Below are positions 1 through 6,232 of a stretch of 22,888 nt of DNA, piece by piece. Every line of letters starts with the position of its first letter. Position 1 is the stretch's first letter. Below the pieces are notes generated by a model. It ran no database searches, was not told the DNA's origin, and worked only from the letters and a program-made list of their open reading frames with translations. The DNA lies in the IMG/VR virus record IMGVR_UViG_3300037587_000666, positions 1 to 22,888 of that record. One strand, written 5' to 3'. The DNA comes from a virus. The position numbers were made by a program, and so were the translations under genes.

Positions 1-654
1 GGGCTGACCGACGACGATATCAGCCAGATCAAAGAACGTTGCACCTACATGCAAAAGTCGGTAGGAGGAATCAAGCAGACATCCAAGGGCAAAATCTTGT
101 TGGATCAGCCGGGGCGATTGTACGTGAACGGGCTATTTGTCTGTGAAACGCAGTTGCAGTATGGCTACGACATGAAACCGCAGTACTTGAGGCTGGAGCG
201 CGACAGGCGAACGGTTGATTCATTCGATTTGGCTTGGACAACGAGCGGGATGTGGGGCGAAATCGAAGACCTCGATCACGTATCCGAAATGATCGAGGGC
301 GAGGTGGAGGACGTGAAGTACATCAGCCACTCCGCGCCTCTAATGGTCAAAGAGGCTTGCTACAACCTGTTTAGAAAAAAGAACCCCGGCGCAGTAGCCG
401 TTAAAAATCAGGCGGAACTTGACGATTGTGTCGAGAGGAGGATGACTAACACCGTTATCGTGAATGACAGTTATCATTCCTGTATCACCGGATCAAGGTC
501 ATATAAATCGAGCGGGGTAGCGGTCCCGGCACCGACTCCGCATGAACTGCTGACCACCTATTTCGAGAAGAACAAAAAGTATATGCGAACGCCCGCCATC
601 GTGGCAATGAAAAGTTTAGTCAAAAAATCCGAAAAATGGCGAAATAAAAAGTAG
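1..654 (+). CDS. Phage protein of unknown function, 5'-truncated (possible C-terminal part of a GHKL-type ATP-binding protein)
   Basis: The reading frame is open from the first base of the window, so the gene begins upstream; the Met at base 49 is probably internal. 217 residues are visible. The stretch just after the edge (short basic segment, then a strand-rich 'GRLYVNGLFVCETQ' and 'LRLERDRRTVDSFDL') resembles, from memory, the region after the ATPase core in phage-encoded histidine-kinase/HSP90-like ATP-binding proteins, but the ATP-binding motifs themselves are not in the window. The C-terminus is lysine-rich, ending in KSEKWRNKK. The stop codon lies two bases before the -35 box of the next promoter, so this gene closes the upstream operon. 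Function is not established; the GHKL suggestion is a low-confidence family resemblance only. Confidence 0.6.
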   Translation, partial: GLTDDDISQIKERCTYMQKSVGGIKQTSKGKILLDQPGRLYVNGLFVCETQLQYGYDMKPQYLRLERDRRTVDSFDLAWTTSGMWGEIEDLDHVSEMIEGEVEDVKYISHSAPLMVKEACYNLFRKKNPGAVAVKNQAELDDCVERRMTNTVIVNDSYHSCITGSRSYKSSGVAVPAPTPHELLTTYFEKNKKYMRTPAIVAMKSLVKKSEKWRNKK

Positions 655-656
655 GG

Positions 657-685
657 TTGACACCGCCACAGGGACGTGGTATAAT
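657..685 (+). promoter_or_regulatory. Perfect-consensus sigma-70 promoter P1
   Basis: TTGACA at 657-662 and TATAAT at 680-685 are separated by exactly 17 bases, a full match to the bacterial housekeeping consensus. The spacer holds a CCAC...GTGG dyad (666-669 and 676-679) that could be an operator. Bases 656-687 recur identically at 8947-8978 as promoter P3. P1 should drive the rightward genes from 713 onward. Confidence 0.93.
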
Positions 686-699
686 AACATCTGGAACTG

Positions 700-712
700 A
701 GAGCGTAGAGAG
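700..712 (+). repeat. Early-leader box, copy 1 (AGAGCGTAGAGAG)
   Basis: This purine-rich leader sequence also occurs, with small changes, at 2909-2922, 6213-6229 and 9004-9020, each time in an untranslated leader upstream of a gene. Here it directly abuts the ATG at 713. Its first half (GAGAG, 699-703) is at a suitable distance to act as the Shine-Dalgarno site. Confidence 0.55.
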
Positions 713-889
713 ATGAATTTGAAAGCCGATAAATCATGTGAGGCGTCAACAGTAGCCGAATCTCTATGGCGGCATTTGCAATGTGGCAGTTGTGCAAGCT
801 GGTTTGTAGTGGAAGATGACAAAAAAGAGCAATACTTCTGCGCCCATTGTGGAATCCTAAATAAAATCCCTAAAAGTGAAGGCAATTAA
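713..889 (+). CDS. Small zinc-ribbon-like protein (58 aa)
   Basis: This short open frame begins with an ATG 28 bases after the -10 box of P1 and ends two bases before the ATG of the next gene. The product has two CxxC knuckles: C24-G-S-C27 and C43-A-H-C46, 15 residues apart and followed by Gly, the arrangement of a small zinc ribbon; an extra Cys is at position 9. GAGAG at 699-703 gives a plausible ribosome binding site. As the first gene behind a consensus promoter it is probably made very early. Small zinc ribbons in phages often bind nucleic acid or host proteins, but no specific role can be assigned. Too short for many gene callers, yet position, spacing and Cys pattern support it. Confidence 0.7.
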   Translation: MNLKADKSCEASTVAESLWRHLQCGSCASWFVVEDDKKEQYFCAHCGILNKIPKSEGN

Positions 890-890
890 T

Positions 891-1220
891 ATGAATGACG
901 TAAAACAAGTAGTTTGGGTGGTGCAGGAAGGCCGAAATGACTATCACTCCGCAGAAGAGTTTGGCGAGGTTCGCTTCGTCACAACTGGCGACTATCGCCC
1001 GATGCGTGAATCACGGCAAAACGTGGAAGTGGTAACAGACATTCGTAAATTCAAGTCCCAGTACATCCCCGGCGTGGATTACGTGATTCCGGTAGGCAAC
1101 CCAATGGTAGTAGCGCTTGTGACAATGGTCATGGGTAACGGCGACCACAAATTCTTGAAGTGGGATGGGCGTAAAGCTGCGTATATCCCATTCACTCTCA
1201 ACCCTCAAATGGTGAAATAA
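891..1220 (+). CDS. Conserved-type phage protein of unknown function (109 aa)
   Basis: I chose the ATG at 891 over the upstream in-frame GTG at 876 because GAAGG at 878-882 sits 8 bases before it and because the upstream choice would overlap the zinc-ribbon gene. The product is soluble, with no signal peptide or membrane segment. It mixes beta-type stretches (VKQVVWVVQE, VDYVIPVGNPMVVALVTMVM) with a basic patch near residues 40-60. No motif is recognised. It lies in the P1 operon one base before the next gene's ATG, with which it is almost certainly co-translated. Function unknown. Confidence 0.75.
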   Translation: MNDVKQVVWVVQEGRNDYHSAEEFGEVRFVTTGDYRPMRESRQNVEVVTDIRKFKSQYIPGVDYVIPVGNPMVVALVTMVMGNGDHKFLKWDGRKAAYIPFTLNPQMVK

Positions 1221-1221
1221 G

Positions 1222-1824
1222 ATGGCACAATTCGAAGAATGGATGGGAACTCCCGATGTAGCGACGACGATGGAGATTATTATAACCCGGTTGGTTAAAG
1301 CGGCCATGGAAGGTAAAGCGTCAGATGAGGACTTTGGTAAAGCCATGCGCACCGGAATGGTCATGGCATTCGAAGCTGGCACCGAAGCGGCCATGACCGC
1401 TTCCATTGATGCCGATGGATATGAGGCCATGACGGTGGTACAACTGGCCGCCGAGTTAAAACGCCTAAAAACCGAACTGGATGCATTCGGCGCAACCAAA
1501 ACCGCGTACCAGAAAGGCTACGATTACCTATCCATCAGCATACTGCCGGAACGGATGGATGAAGAAGGCATCGGCACAATGAAAGTTACCGGTGTTGGCC
1601 GACTGCAGGTTGCCAGTGACATTCGCTGCAGTGTCCCAGCCGCCAACAAAGAAGCGGTCCAGAAATGGCTGAAGGACCACGGGCACGGCTCCATGATATC
1701 GCCCACCACCAATGCATCGACTCTCAAGGCATTTGTCCGGGAGATGATGAAAGAAGAAAAAGAATGGCCCGAAGAGTTGCTGAAGGTCGAAGCATACTCC
1801 CGTGCCACCGTAGTCAAGGCGTAA
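1222..1824 (+). CDS. Phage protein of unknown function with a central coiled coil (200 aa)
   Basis: The start is the ATG one base after the preceding stop, with only a weak GGTGA upstream, suggesting coupled translation. Residues 1-60 are helical. Residues 72-92 (AAELKRLKTELDAF) look like a short coiled coil. The C-terminal half is a mixed alpha/beta domain with 'GVGRLQVASDIRCSVPAANK' and 'WLKDHGHGSMI', patterns I associate loosely with uncharacterised phage replication-region proteins. There are no catalytic motifs or membrane segments. The setting between small early genes and the presumed ssDNA-binding-like gene suggests a DNA-metabolism role, which is inference only. Real coding is supported by length, tight spacing and codon pattern. 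Confidence 0.8.
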   Translation: MAQFEEWMGTPDVATTMEIIITRLVKAAMEGKASDEDFGKAMRTGMVMAFEAGTEAAMTASIDADGYEAMTVVQLAAELKRLKTELDAFGATKTAYQKGYDYLSISILPERMDEEGIGTMKVTGVGRLQVASDIRCSVPAANKEAVQKWLKDHGHGSMISPTTNASTLKAFVREMMKEEKEWPEELLKVEAYSRATVVKA

Positions 1825-1834
1825 GGGGAACCCC

Positions 1835-2059
1835 ATGCCAGAATCCTATGTCACATTTGGCCAAATTCACGCGCATCACGTTAATAATGTAACCTTTGAC
1901 AAAGATAGCATTGCTGTGATACAATGTGATAACTCAGAACACGGTCGGCAGCTAGCATTTGAGCTGTTCGGCAAGAAATTCTGCTTTGTGTACCATGAAG
2001 GCGAGTTCGACCAAGATTGTATGCGATACTTTCCTCGTGGGTACATCAAAGCAAACTGA
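1835..2059 (+). CDS. Small conserved phage protein of unknown function (74 aa)
   Basis: The ATG at 1835 is preceded by AAGGGGA (1823-1829), a strong Shine-Dalgarno site. That site also lies in the short palindrome GGGGAACCCC (1825-1834) touching the start codon, which could partly mask it in the messenger. The product reads as a compact beta-rich protein: an N-terminal 'FGQIHAHHVN', a central 'VIQCDNSEHGRQLAFELFG' and a C-terminal 'YFPRGYI'. From memory, this pattern recurs in short uncharacterised proteins of many tailed phages. No function is known to me. An 83-base gap with no clear promoter separates it from the next gene. Confidence 0.75.
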   Translation: MPESYVTFGQIHAHHVNNVTFDKDSIAVIQCDNSEHGRQLAFELFGKKFCFVYHEGEFDQDCMRYFPRGYIKAN

Positions 2060-2142
2060 AGAATTAGCAATAGCTGATCGAGCGCACACCTCGTTAACCT
2101 GTGCAAAACTAACCTTAATAAATAGCAATTAGGAATAAAGAT

Positions 2143-2862
2143 ATGACAACTAAAAACGTAGCAACTACTGCCGATCAATTGCCAGCCTATATCAAGCAAG
2201 GCCAAAATCGCGGTAACGAAAACGTAACGCAGGAAGATTTGCAACTACCGCGAATCGACGTGCTGCAAGCACTGTCACCGCAAATCAACAAGAAGAAAGA
2301 CGAATACATCGAAGGTGCCGAAGTCGGCATGTTGTTCAACACTCTGACGGGCGAACTCTACCCGGACGGCGTTAACATCACTCCCATCAGCTTCGTCAAG
2401 CGCCATCTCGTCTGGGTCGATCGTAAGAAAGATGCTGAAGGCGGCTTGCGTAGCGTCTTTGACACGTCGGAAGAAGCCGAAGCGTTTGTTGAAACTCAGG
2501 ATGATGAAGATAAGTTGGAGGTCGTACCGACCGCTGAACATCTCGTCTTGCTGACCGATGGCACTGAAGTGATTCTGTCGATGGCGAAGTCAAAAATGAA
2601 GGTAAGCCGTAAGTTCAACAGCCTCGTGCGGTTGAACGGTGGCGATCGCTTCGGACGCAGCTACCTGATTACCACGGTGGATGACAAGGGGCCGAAGGGC
2701 GAGTTCCAAAACATTAGTGTCGCCAATAACGGTTTCCCGACCGAAGAGGTCTACCTGAAGGCTGAAGCGCTGTACGAAGCGATCCAATCCGGTGCCAAAC
2801 AAGCATCCGGCAATTACGATAGCGCCGGTAGCGCCGATGGTACTGCCGAACCTGAGTTCTAA
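2143..2862 (+). CDS. Putative single-strand DNA-binding-like replication protein (239 aa)
   Basis: The start ATG follows an AGGAAT ribosome binding site (2131-2136). The N-terminus carries 'ENVTQEDLQLPRIDVLQALSP' followed by 'YIEGAEVGMLFNTLTGELY', a pattern I have seen in phage proteins encoded beside polymerases. The middle holds 'SKMKVSRKFNSLVRLNGG' with several Lys/Arg and aromatic residues. The C-terminus is a flexible Gly/Ser/Ala tail ending in acidic residues and a terminal Phe (DGTAEPEF), like the protein-docking tails of SSB proteins and T7 gp2.5. Together with the position just before thyX and the polymerase, this suggests an ssDNA-binding or annealing role. No OB fold can be shown from the sequence alone. 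The gene is followed within 15 bases by a stable hairpin. Confidence 0.75.
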   Translation: MTTKNVATTADQLPAYIKQGQNRGNENVTQEDLQLPRIDVLQALSPQINKKKDEYIEGAEVGMLFNTLTGELYPDGVNITPISFVKRHLVWVDRKKDAEGGLRSVFDTSEEAEAFVETQDDEDKLEVVPTAEHLVLLTDGTEVILSMAKSKMKVSRKFNSLVRLNGGDRFGRSYLITTVDDKGPKGEFQNISVANNGFPTEEVYLKAEALYEAIQSGAKQASGNYDSAGSADGTAEPEF

Positions 2863-2877
2863 GCACCAAGCACCATC

Positions 2878-2902
2878 GGGTGTCCTTCGGGGCACCCACT
2901 TT
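2878..2902 (+). terminator. TTCG-tetraloop hairpin between the SSB-like gene and thyX
   Basis: Bases 2878-2885 pair with 2890-2897 in an 8-bp stem (one G-T wobble) closed by the very stable TTCG loop. A short ACTTTCT tail follows, too poor in T for a strong intrinsic terminator. It may attenuate transcription, or act as an RNA-processing or 3'-stabilising hairpin. It also makes the GTG at 2880 an unlikely start for thyX, since that codon lies inside the stem. Confidence 0.6.
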
Positions 2903-2908
2903 CTATCA

Positions 2909-2922
2909 AGAGTCGAAGAGAG
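2909..2922 (+). repeat. Early-leader box, copy 2 (AGAGTCGAAGAGAG)
   Basis: This is the same element as at 6213-6229 and 9004-9020 with a one-base insertion. It lies just after the TTCG hairpin and 23 bases before the thyX ATG. No convincing -35/-10 pair precedes it here, so it may mark a processed or attenuated leader rather than a new promoter. Confidence 0.45.
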
Positions 2923-2945
2923 CAACAACACAGAGGCTAAGCGCT

Positions 2946-3701
2946 ATGCTCGATGCAAACGGAAAAAATGTCACGCTATCAGGCGTGGTCGATAGCAAAA
3001 TTGATGTCCTTGATCACGGTCATGTACGGCTGGTGGATCACATGGGCAGCGACCTGTCAATTTCACGCAATGCGCGTGTTTCTTACAATGCGGAATGGCG
3101 AGCGGGGGAAGACAAAGGCAGTGACACGAAGCTGATCAACTATCTGTACAACAACGGTCATAACACGCCGTTTGAATCAGTGACATTCACCTTTGACGTG
3201 AAAGCGCCGATTTTCGTGTTCCGCCAGTGGCATCGGCATCGCACCCAGAGTTTCAACGAGGTCAGCGCTCGATACACCGAACTGCCTGAAGAGTTCTACG
3301 TACCGGAGCCTAACTTGATCGGCCAACAGCATTCTGATAACAAGCAGATGCGTACTACAATCACGTGGGAAGAATTTACCCAACTGAGTGATGTTGACCG
3401 GGCCATGATGGAATCAGCCTGCGTCTACATGAAAGAAGCGAATGCGGCTTCGTTCAGAAGTTACCATCAAATGATAAAAGATGGCGTTCCTCGTGAGCTG
3501 GCACGATCAGTACTGCCGGTGGGTACTTATAGCCACATGTTTGCGACAGTCAATCTCCACAACCTATTTCGGTTCTTGGCGGAGCGGATGCACCCACATG
3601 CCCAATACGAAATCCGGGTATACGCCGAAGCAATGCTGGAGCTGATCCGGCCCATCGTGCCGGTGGCAGTAGCAGCGTTCGAAGAAAAATTCGAAAAATA
3701 G
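2946..3701 (+). CDS. thyX: Flavin-dependent thymidylate synthase ThyX (251 aa)
   Basis: ThyX methylates dUMP to dTMP with methylene-tetrahydrofolate, FAD and NADPH. The diagnostic RHRxxSxNExSxRY motif is complete at residues 97-110 (R97, H98, R99, S102, N104, E105, S107, R109, Y110). It is preceded by 'NNGHNTPFES', the usual ThyX lead-in. The later 'DGVPRELARSVLPVGTYS' (about 179-196) is the conserved substrate-binding segment, and length fits the family. The ATG at 2946 has a GAGG site at 2933-2936. A longer frame from GTG 2880 starts inside the hairpin and is rejected. The gene lies next to the DNA polymerase. In a phage that rebuilds its purine pool, ThyX would supply dTMP, the pairing partner of Z. 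Identification is secure. Confidence 0.96.
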   Translation: MLDANGKNVTLSGVVDSKIDVLDHGHVRLVDHMGSDLSISRNARVSYNAEWRAGEDKGSDTKLINYLYNNGHNTPFESVTFTFDVKAPIFVFRQWHRHRTQSFNEVSARYTELPEEFYVPEPNLIGQQHSDNKQMRTTITWEEFTQLSDVDRAMMESACVYMKEANAASFRSYHQMIKDGVPRELARSVLPVGTYSHMFATVNLHNLFRFLAERMHPHAQYEIRVYAEAMLELIRPIVPVAVAAFEEKFEK

Positions 3702-3715
3702 CAACAATTAAGGGT

Positions 3716-3731
3716 GGGGCGTAATTGCCCC
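3716..3731 (+). promoter_or_regulatory. Small GC hairpin in the thyX-polymerase junction
   Basis: GGGGC (3716-3720) and GCCCC (3727-3731) can pair around a 6-base loop. The only purine-rich Shine-Dalgarno-like sequence (AAGGGTGGGG, 3710-3719) overlaps its left arm, and the ATG at 3747 follows 15 bases after it. It could tune polymerase translation. No T-run follows, so it is not an intrinsic terminator. Confidence 0.35.
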
Positions 3732-3746
3732 ATTTGGCCGATCAAA

Positions 3747-5597
3747 ATGAGTTTTCCCAACATTCTAGCATACGACGAATTAGCGTTCGACACCGAAACC
3801 ACCGGCTTAAATCCGATGGACGGTGCCCGAGTATTCGGGTTTAGTATTTCCACTGCGGATGCCGACTACTATTGGGACATCCGCCAACAGCCTAACGCGG
3901 TTCTCTGGTTCAATGACCAGATGAAGAAGTATAAAGGCACCATTATCTGCCACAACTTATCATTTGACTATCGGATGTCCCATGCGACCGGAATCTACTT
4001 CCCGTTAGAACAGGCCGTTGACACATGCATTCTGGCCTGCCTGATCAACGAACACGAGCACAGCTACGCGCTCGACAATCTGGCAAAGAAATACACCAAA
4101 TCATTTAAAAAGGGTGATGAGCTATATAAAAAGTTGGCTGAGCTATTTGGGGGGCGGGCGACTAAAAATGTGCAAGTCAAGAACTTCGCCAGAGCACCAG
4201 TAGAAGTCATGGCCCCCTATGCCAAGGCCGACACACGCGCCACATTTGATCTGTACCAATGGCAAAAACGACAGATTGTAGAGCAAGGGTTGGAAAAGAT
4301 AGTTGCTTTCGAACGCGAAGTGACACCGGCTATCATCGAAGCCGAAATGCATGGGATCAGGGTTGATATCCCAGCGGCAGAACGTGCCGTAGGCCCGATC
4401 ACAGAAGAAGTTAACCGCATGCAAAAGGAACTGGACAGCATCGCGGGCTTCCACTGCAACCCACAACCGAGCGGCGATATCAAAAAACTGTTCAAACCGG
4501 AATGGCGAGAGGAACGATGGTGGGCCAATGATGGGACGCCATTAGCAAATACAAACGCCGGGAATCCAAGCCTAGGAGCTGAGGCCCTGCGGGCAATGTC
4601 CCACCCAGCCGCGAAGTTGATACTTGATTTACGCAGTATGATCAAGACACGTGACACATTCTTAATGGGCCATGTTCTTGAGTCAGCCTGTAATGGCCGC
4701 GTCTACCCTACTATCAACCAAACGAAAGGTGACGAAGGCGGCACCGGTACAGGGCGGCTGTCATACACTACCCCCGCACTGCAGCAGATCCCGGACCGGA
4801 ATAAGAAGGTTGCCGAGATTGTAAAGCAGGTCTTCTTGCCAGACGAAGGCCACTCGTGGGTGGACGCTGATAAGGCGTCATTCGAGGTTCGGATGTTTGC
4901 TCACTTAGTGGGCACACGTGATATCTGTCAAGTGTACGAAGACAACCCGGAGACTGACTTTCATCAATATGTGGCTGATCTAACGGGCTTGGTACGAAAT
5001 GCCACATATACCGGCCAGCCGAATGCCAAGCAACTGAATTTAAGCATGATCTTCAACCAGGGCAATGGGACTACTGCTGAAAAAATGGACTTACCATGGG
5101 AGTGGGAAAGCTTCGTGCCGAGAGACAGCATCGACGGCGAAGAAGTCGTGTTCAAGAAGGCAGGGCCAGAGGCAATGGCGGTGATCAATAAGTATCACCA
5201 TGAACTGCCGGGAGTACAAAAATTAGCTGATGGCTGCAAGAAAGTAGCAATTGACAGGGGCTACATCTTCACCCGTGCCGGACGTCATTTGCGATTCCCA
5301 CGGGGATACAAGGCGTATAGTGCATCAGGGTTGCTGATCCAAGCAACATCGGCGGACGAAAACAAGCGGAGCTGGATGCGGATTCGTGAGGCACTGAGTG
5401 GCACCGACGGCAAAATGCTGATCAACACGCACGATTCCTACAGCATGTCGTTGCCGATCGGTAAAGAGCAGCAAATAGCTAAATTGGTGAAGGAAGCGGT
5501 AGAAGCGGATCGCGGGCTACGCGTTCCACTGATACTTGAAGTCAACCATCCCGGTAAAAATTGGTGGGAATCTAAAAGCGCAGGGCGGTGGATGTGA
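3747..5597 (+). CDS. dpoZ: Family A DNA polymerase with 3'-5' exonuclease, DpoZ type (616 aa)
   Basis: This is the phage replicative polymerase, and the linked purZ-mazZ-datZ genes mark it as the DpoZ type that copies with dZTP. Numbering is from ATG 3747; an in-frame GTG at 3714 would add 11 residues, and neither start has a good ribosome site. The exonuclease domain is intact: Exo I D15-T-E17, Exo II N70...F73-D74, Exo III Y158...D162. Polymerase motif A is DKASFEVR, with D375 as metal ligand and E380 as the ribose-side gate. Motif B has K428 but Gln four residues before it, Leu where Pol I has Phe762, and Phe where it has Tyr766. Motif C reads H562-D563-S564 instead of HDE. There is no 5'-3' nuclease domain. 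The gene overlaps the next by one base. The family A call is secure; Z preference is inferred from context. Confidence 0.93.
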   Translation: MSFPNILAYDELAFDTETTGLNPMDGARVFGFSISTADADYYWDIRQQPNAVLWFNDQMKKYKGTIICHNLSFDYRMSHATGIYFPLEQAVDTCILACLINEHEHSYALDNLAKKYTKSFKKGDELYKKLAELFGGRATKNVQVKNFARAPVEVMAPYAKADTRATFDLYQWQKRQIVEQGLEKIVAFEREVTPAIIEAEMHGIRVDIPAAERAVGPITEEVNRMQKELDSIAGFHCNPQPSGDIKKLFKPEWREERWWANDGTPLANTNAGNPSLGAEALRAMSHPAAKLILDLRSMIKTRDTFLMGHVLESACNGRVYPTINQTKGDEGGTGTGRLSYTTPALQQIPDRNKKVAEIVKQVFLPDEGHSWVDADKASFEVRMFAHLVGTRDICQVYEDNPETDFHQYVADLTGLVRNATYTGQPNAKQLNLSMIFNQGNGTTAEKMDLPWEWESFVPRDSIDGEEVVFKKAGPEAMAVINKYHHELPGVQKLADGCKKVAIDRGYIFTRAGRHLRFPRGYKAYSASGLLIQATSADENKRSWMRIREALSGTDGKMLINTHDSYSMSLPIGKEQQIAKLVKEAVEADRGLRVPLILEVNHPGKNWWESKSAGRWM

Positions 5598-5794
5598 TGG
5601 AACTAGCCCAAGTTAACACGAACTCGATTTATTTTTGCAACAGAGCGAAGTCTTACTGTTGCATCGTCGGCAGCTATTGGGATGACGGAGCGACACTGAT
5701 AGCATGCAAATACGAAAATGGAGATGTGACGGATCAATTATTTATCACTGAATCATCATGCCTAATGCCACTAGTGGGGGCCAGCGATGGATGA
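5597..5794 (+). CDS. Small protein of unknown function (65 aa)
   Basis: The ATG at 5597 shares its A with the polymerase stop codon (TGATG), a typical translational-coupling overlap, with AGGGCGG about 9 bases upstream. An in-frame GTG nine bases earlier is less likely. The product is small, beta-rich and acidic, with four Cys residues (including the pair in 'SYCCIVGSYWDDG') that do not form a recognisable zinc motif. It overlaps the following gene by eight bases. Tight coupling on both sides suggests expression with the polymerase. No family is recognised. Confidence 0.65.
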   Translation: MELAQVNTNSIYFCNRAKSYCCIVGSYWDDGATLIACKYENGDVTDQLFITESSCLMPLVGASDG

Positions 5795-6050
5795 CGTGAG
5801 CAGAACGTGGGCTGAACACAAAAAACATAGCCAAGACAAGCGAGCGAGCAACCGCGCAGCCAGCGCCGGGATACTGATCAGGGCCGGGATAAAATTCGAA
5901 TCGAAGAATCAGGGAGCGCACCTAGTAGTGGCATCGAACCGTGGCAAAATTGATTTCTGGCCCGGAACAGGGAAATGGATTCTGAGGGAGGGCGGAGCAA
6001 CAGGACGCGGCGTTAATAACCTACTTACGGCAATGAAGGTGGTGCAATGA
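5787..6050 (+). CDS. Conserved small phage protein of unknown function (87 aa)
   Basis: The ATG at 5787 overlaps the previous gene's end, with a GTGGGGG site at 5774-5780. The N-terminal third is a charged helix rich in Arg, Lys and His. The rest reads 'AGIKFESKNQGAHLVV' then 'IDFWPGTGKWI' and a basic 'GRGVNNLL'. From memory, the 'FESKN.GAHL' and 'IDFWPGTG.W' pair typifies a short uncharacterised protein found beside phage polymerases and nucleases. Overall it is strongly basic, which would suit nucleic-acid binding, but no experimental role is known to me. It ends in an ATGA overlap with the next gene. Confidence 0.75.
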   Translation: MDDVSRTWAEHKKHSQDKRASNRAASAGILIRAGIKFESKNQGAHLVVASNRGKIDFWPGTGKWILREGGATGRGVNNLLTAMKVVQ

Positions 6051-6193
6051 AAATTTGTTATCAGTGTGAAAAGGACGTGAATTACTTATTTGGCGATTCC
6101 CGCTGCGGCGAATGTACTCGATTAACGCCGGAAGAAGTAAGGGGAGATATTGAGCCAGAAGAGCCAACGATCACGGTTGACGACGACGACTAG
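6047..6193 (+). CDS. Small zinc-ribbon-like protein with acidic tail (48 aa)
   Basis: This short frame starts in a four-base ATGA overlap with the preceding stop. Two CxxC knuckles, C4-Y-Q-C7 and C20-G-E-C23, lie 12 residues apart, as in a compact zinc ribbon. The second half is very acidic, ending in four Asp. The ribosome site GAAGGTGG is at 6035-6042. The last codons contain the -35 box of promoter P2. It is the second tiny two-knuckle protein in the block (compare 713-889), but the two share no other obvious sequence. Function unknown; an acidic zinc ribbon could bind a host protein, which is speculation. Confidence 0.7.
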   Translation: MKICYQCEKDVNYLFGDSRCGECTRLTPEEVRGDIEPEEPTITVDDDD

Positions 6194-6205
6194 GCGTGAT
6201 ATAAT
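6177..6205 (+). promoter_or_regulatory. Sigma-70 promoter P2 ahead of the HNH-purZ-mazZ-datZ genes
   Basis: TTGACG (6177-6182) and TATAAT (6200-6205) are spaced by 17 bases, one mismatch from full consensus. The -35 box lies inside the end of the previous gene. The spacer differs from that of P1 and P3 and lacks their CCAC...GTGG dyad, so P2 may be regulated differently. It gives the Z-biosynthesis genes their own transcription start. Confidence 0.85.
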
Positions 6206-6212
6206 GGGTTCT

Positions 6213-6229
6213 AGAGCGAAGAGAGAAAT
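6213..6229 (+). repeat. Early-leader box, copy 3 (AGAGCGAAGAGAGAAAT)
   Basis: These 17 bases are identical to 9004-9020. The GAGAG part ends 7 bases before the ATG at 6233, so it doubles as the ribosome binding site of the HNH gene. It begins 8 bases after the -10 box of P2. Confidence 0.6.
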
Positions 6230-6232
6230 CGC

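Noticed and set aside
1825-1834. GGGGAACCCC palindrome as an operator or terminator
   Set aside because: It is too short, with a two-base loop and no T-tract; more likely a chance overlap with the Shine-Dalgarno site.
2060-2142. A promoter in the 83-base gap before the SSB-like gene
   Set aside because: TTAACC and TTAATA can be found, but they are spaced 15 bases and match poorly; not enough to call.
2880-2945. GTG start extending ThyX by 22 residues
   Set aside because: The codon lies inside the TTCG hairpin stem and lacks a ribosome site; ATG 2946 has one and the extension does not look like ThyX.
5787-6050. HicA-type toxin or other toxin-antitoxin component
   Set aside because: It is small and basic, but no HicA signature or partner antitoxin is visible; the IDFWPGTG pattern fits an uncharacterised phage family better.
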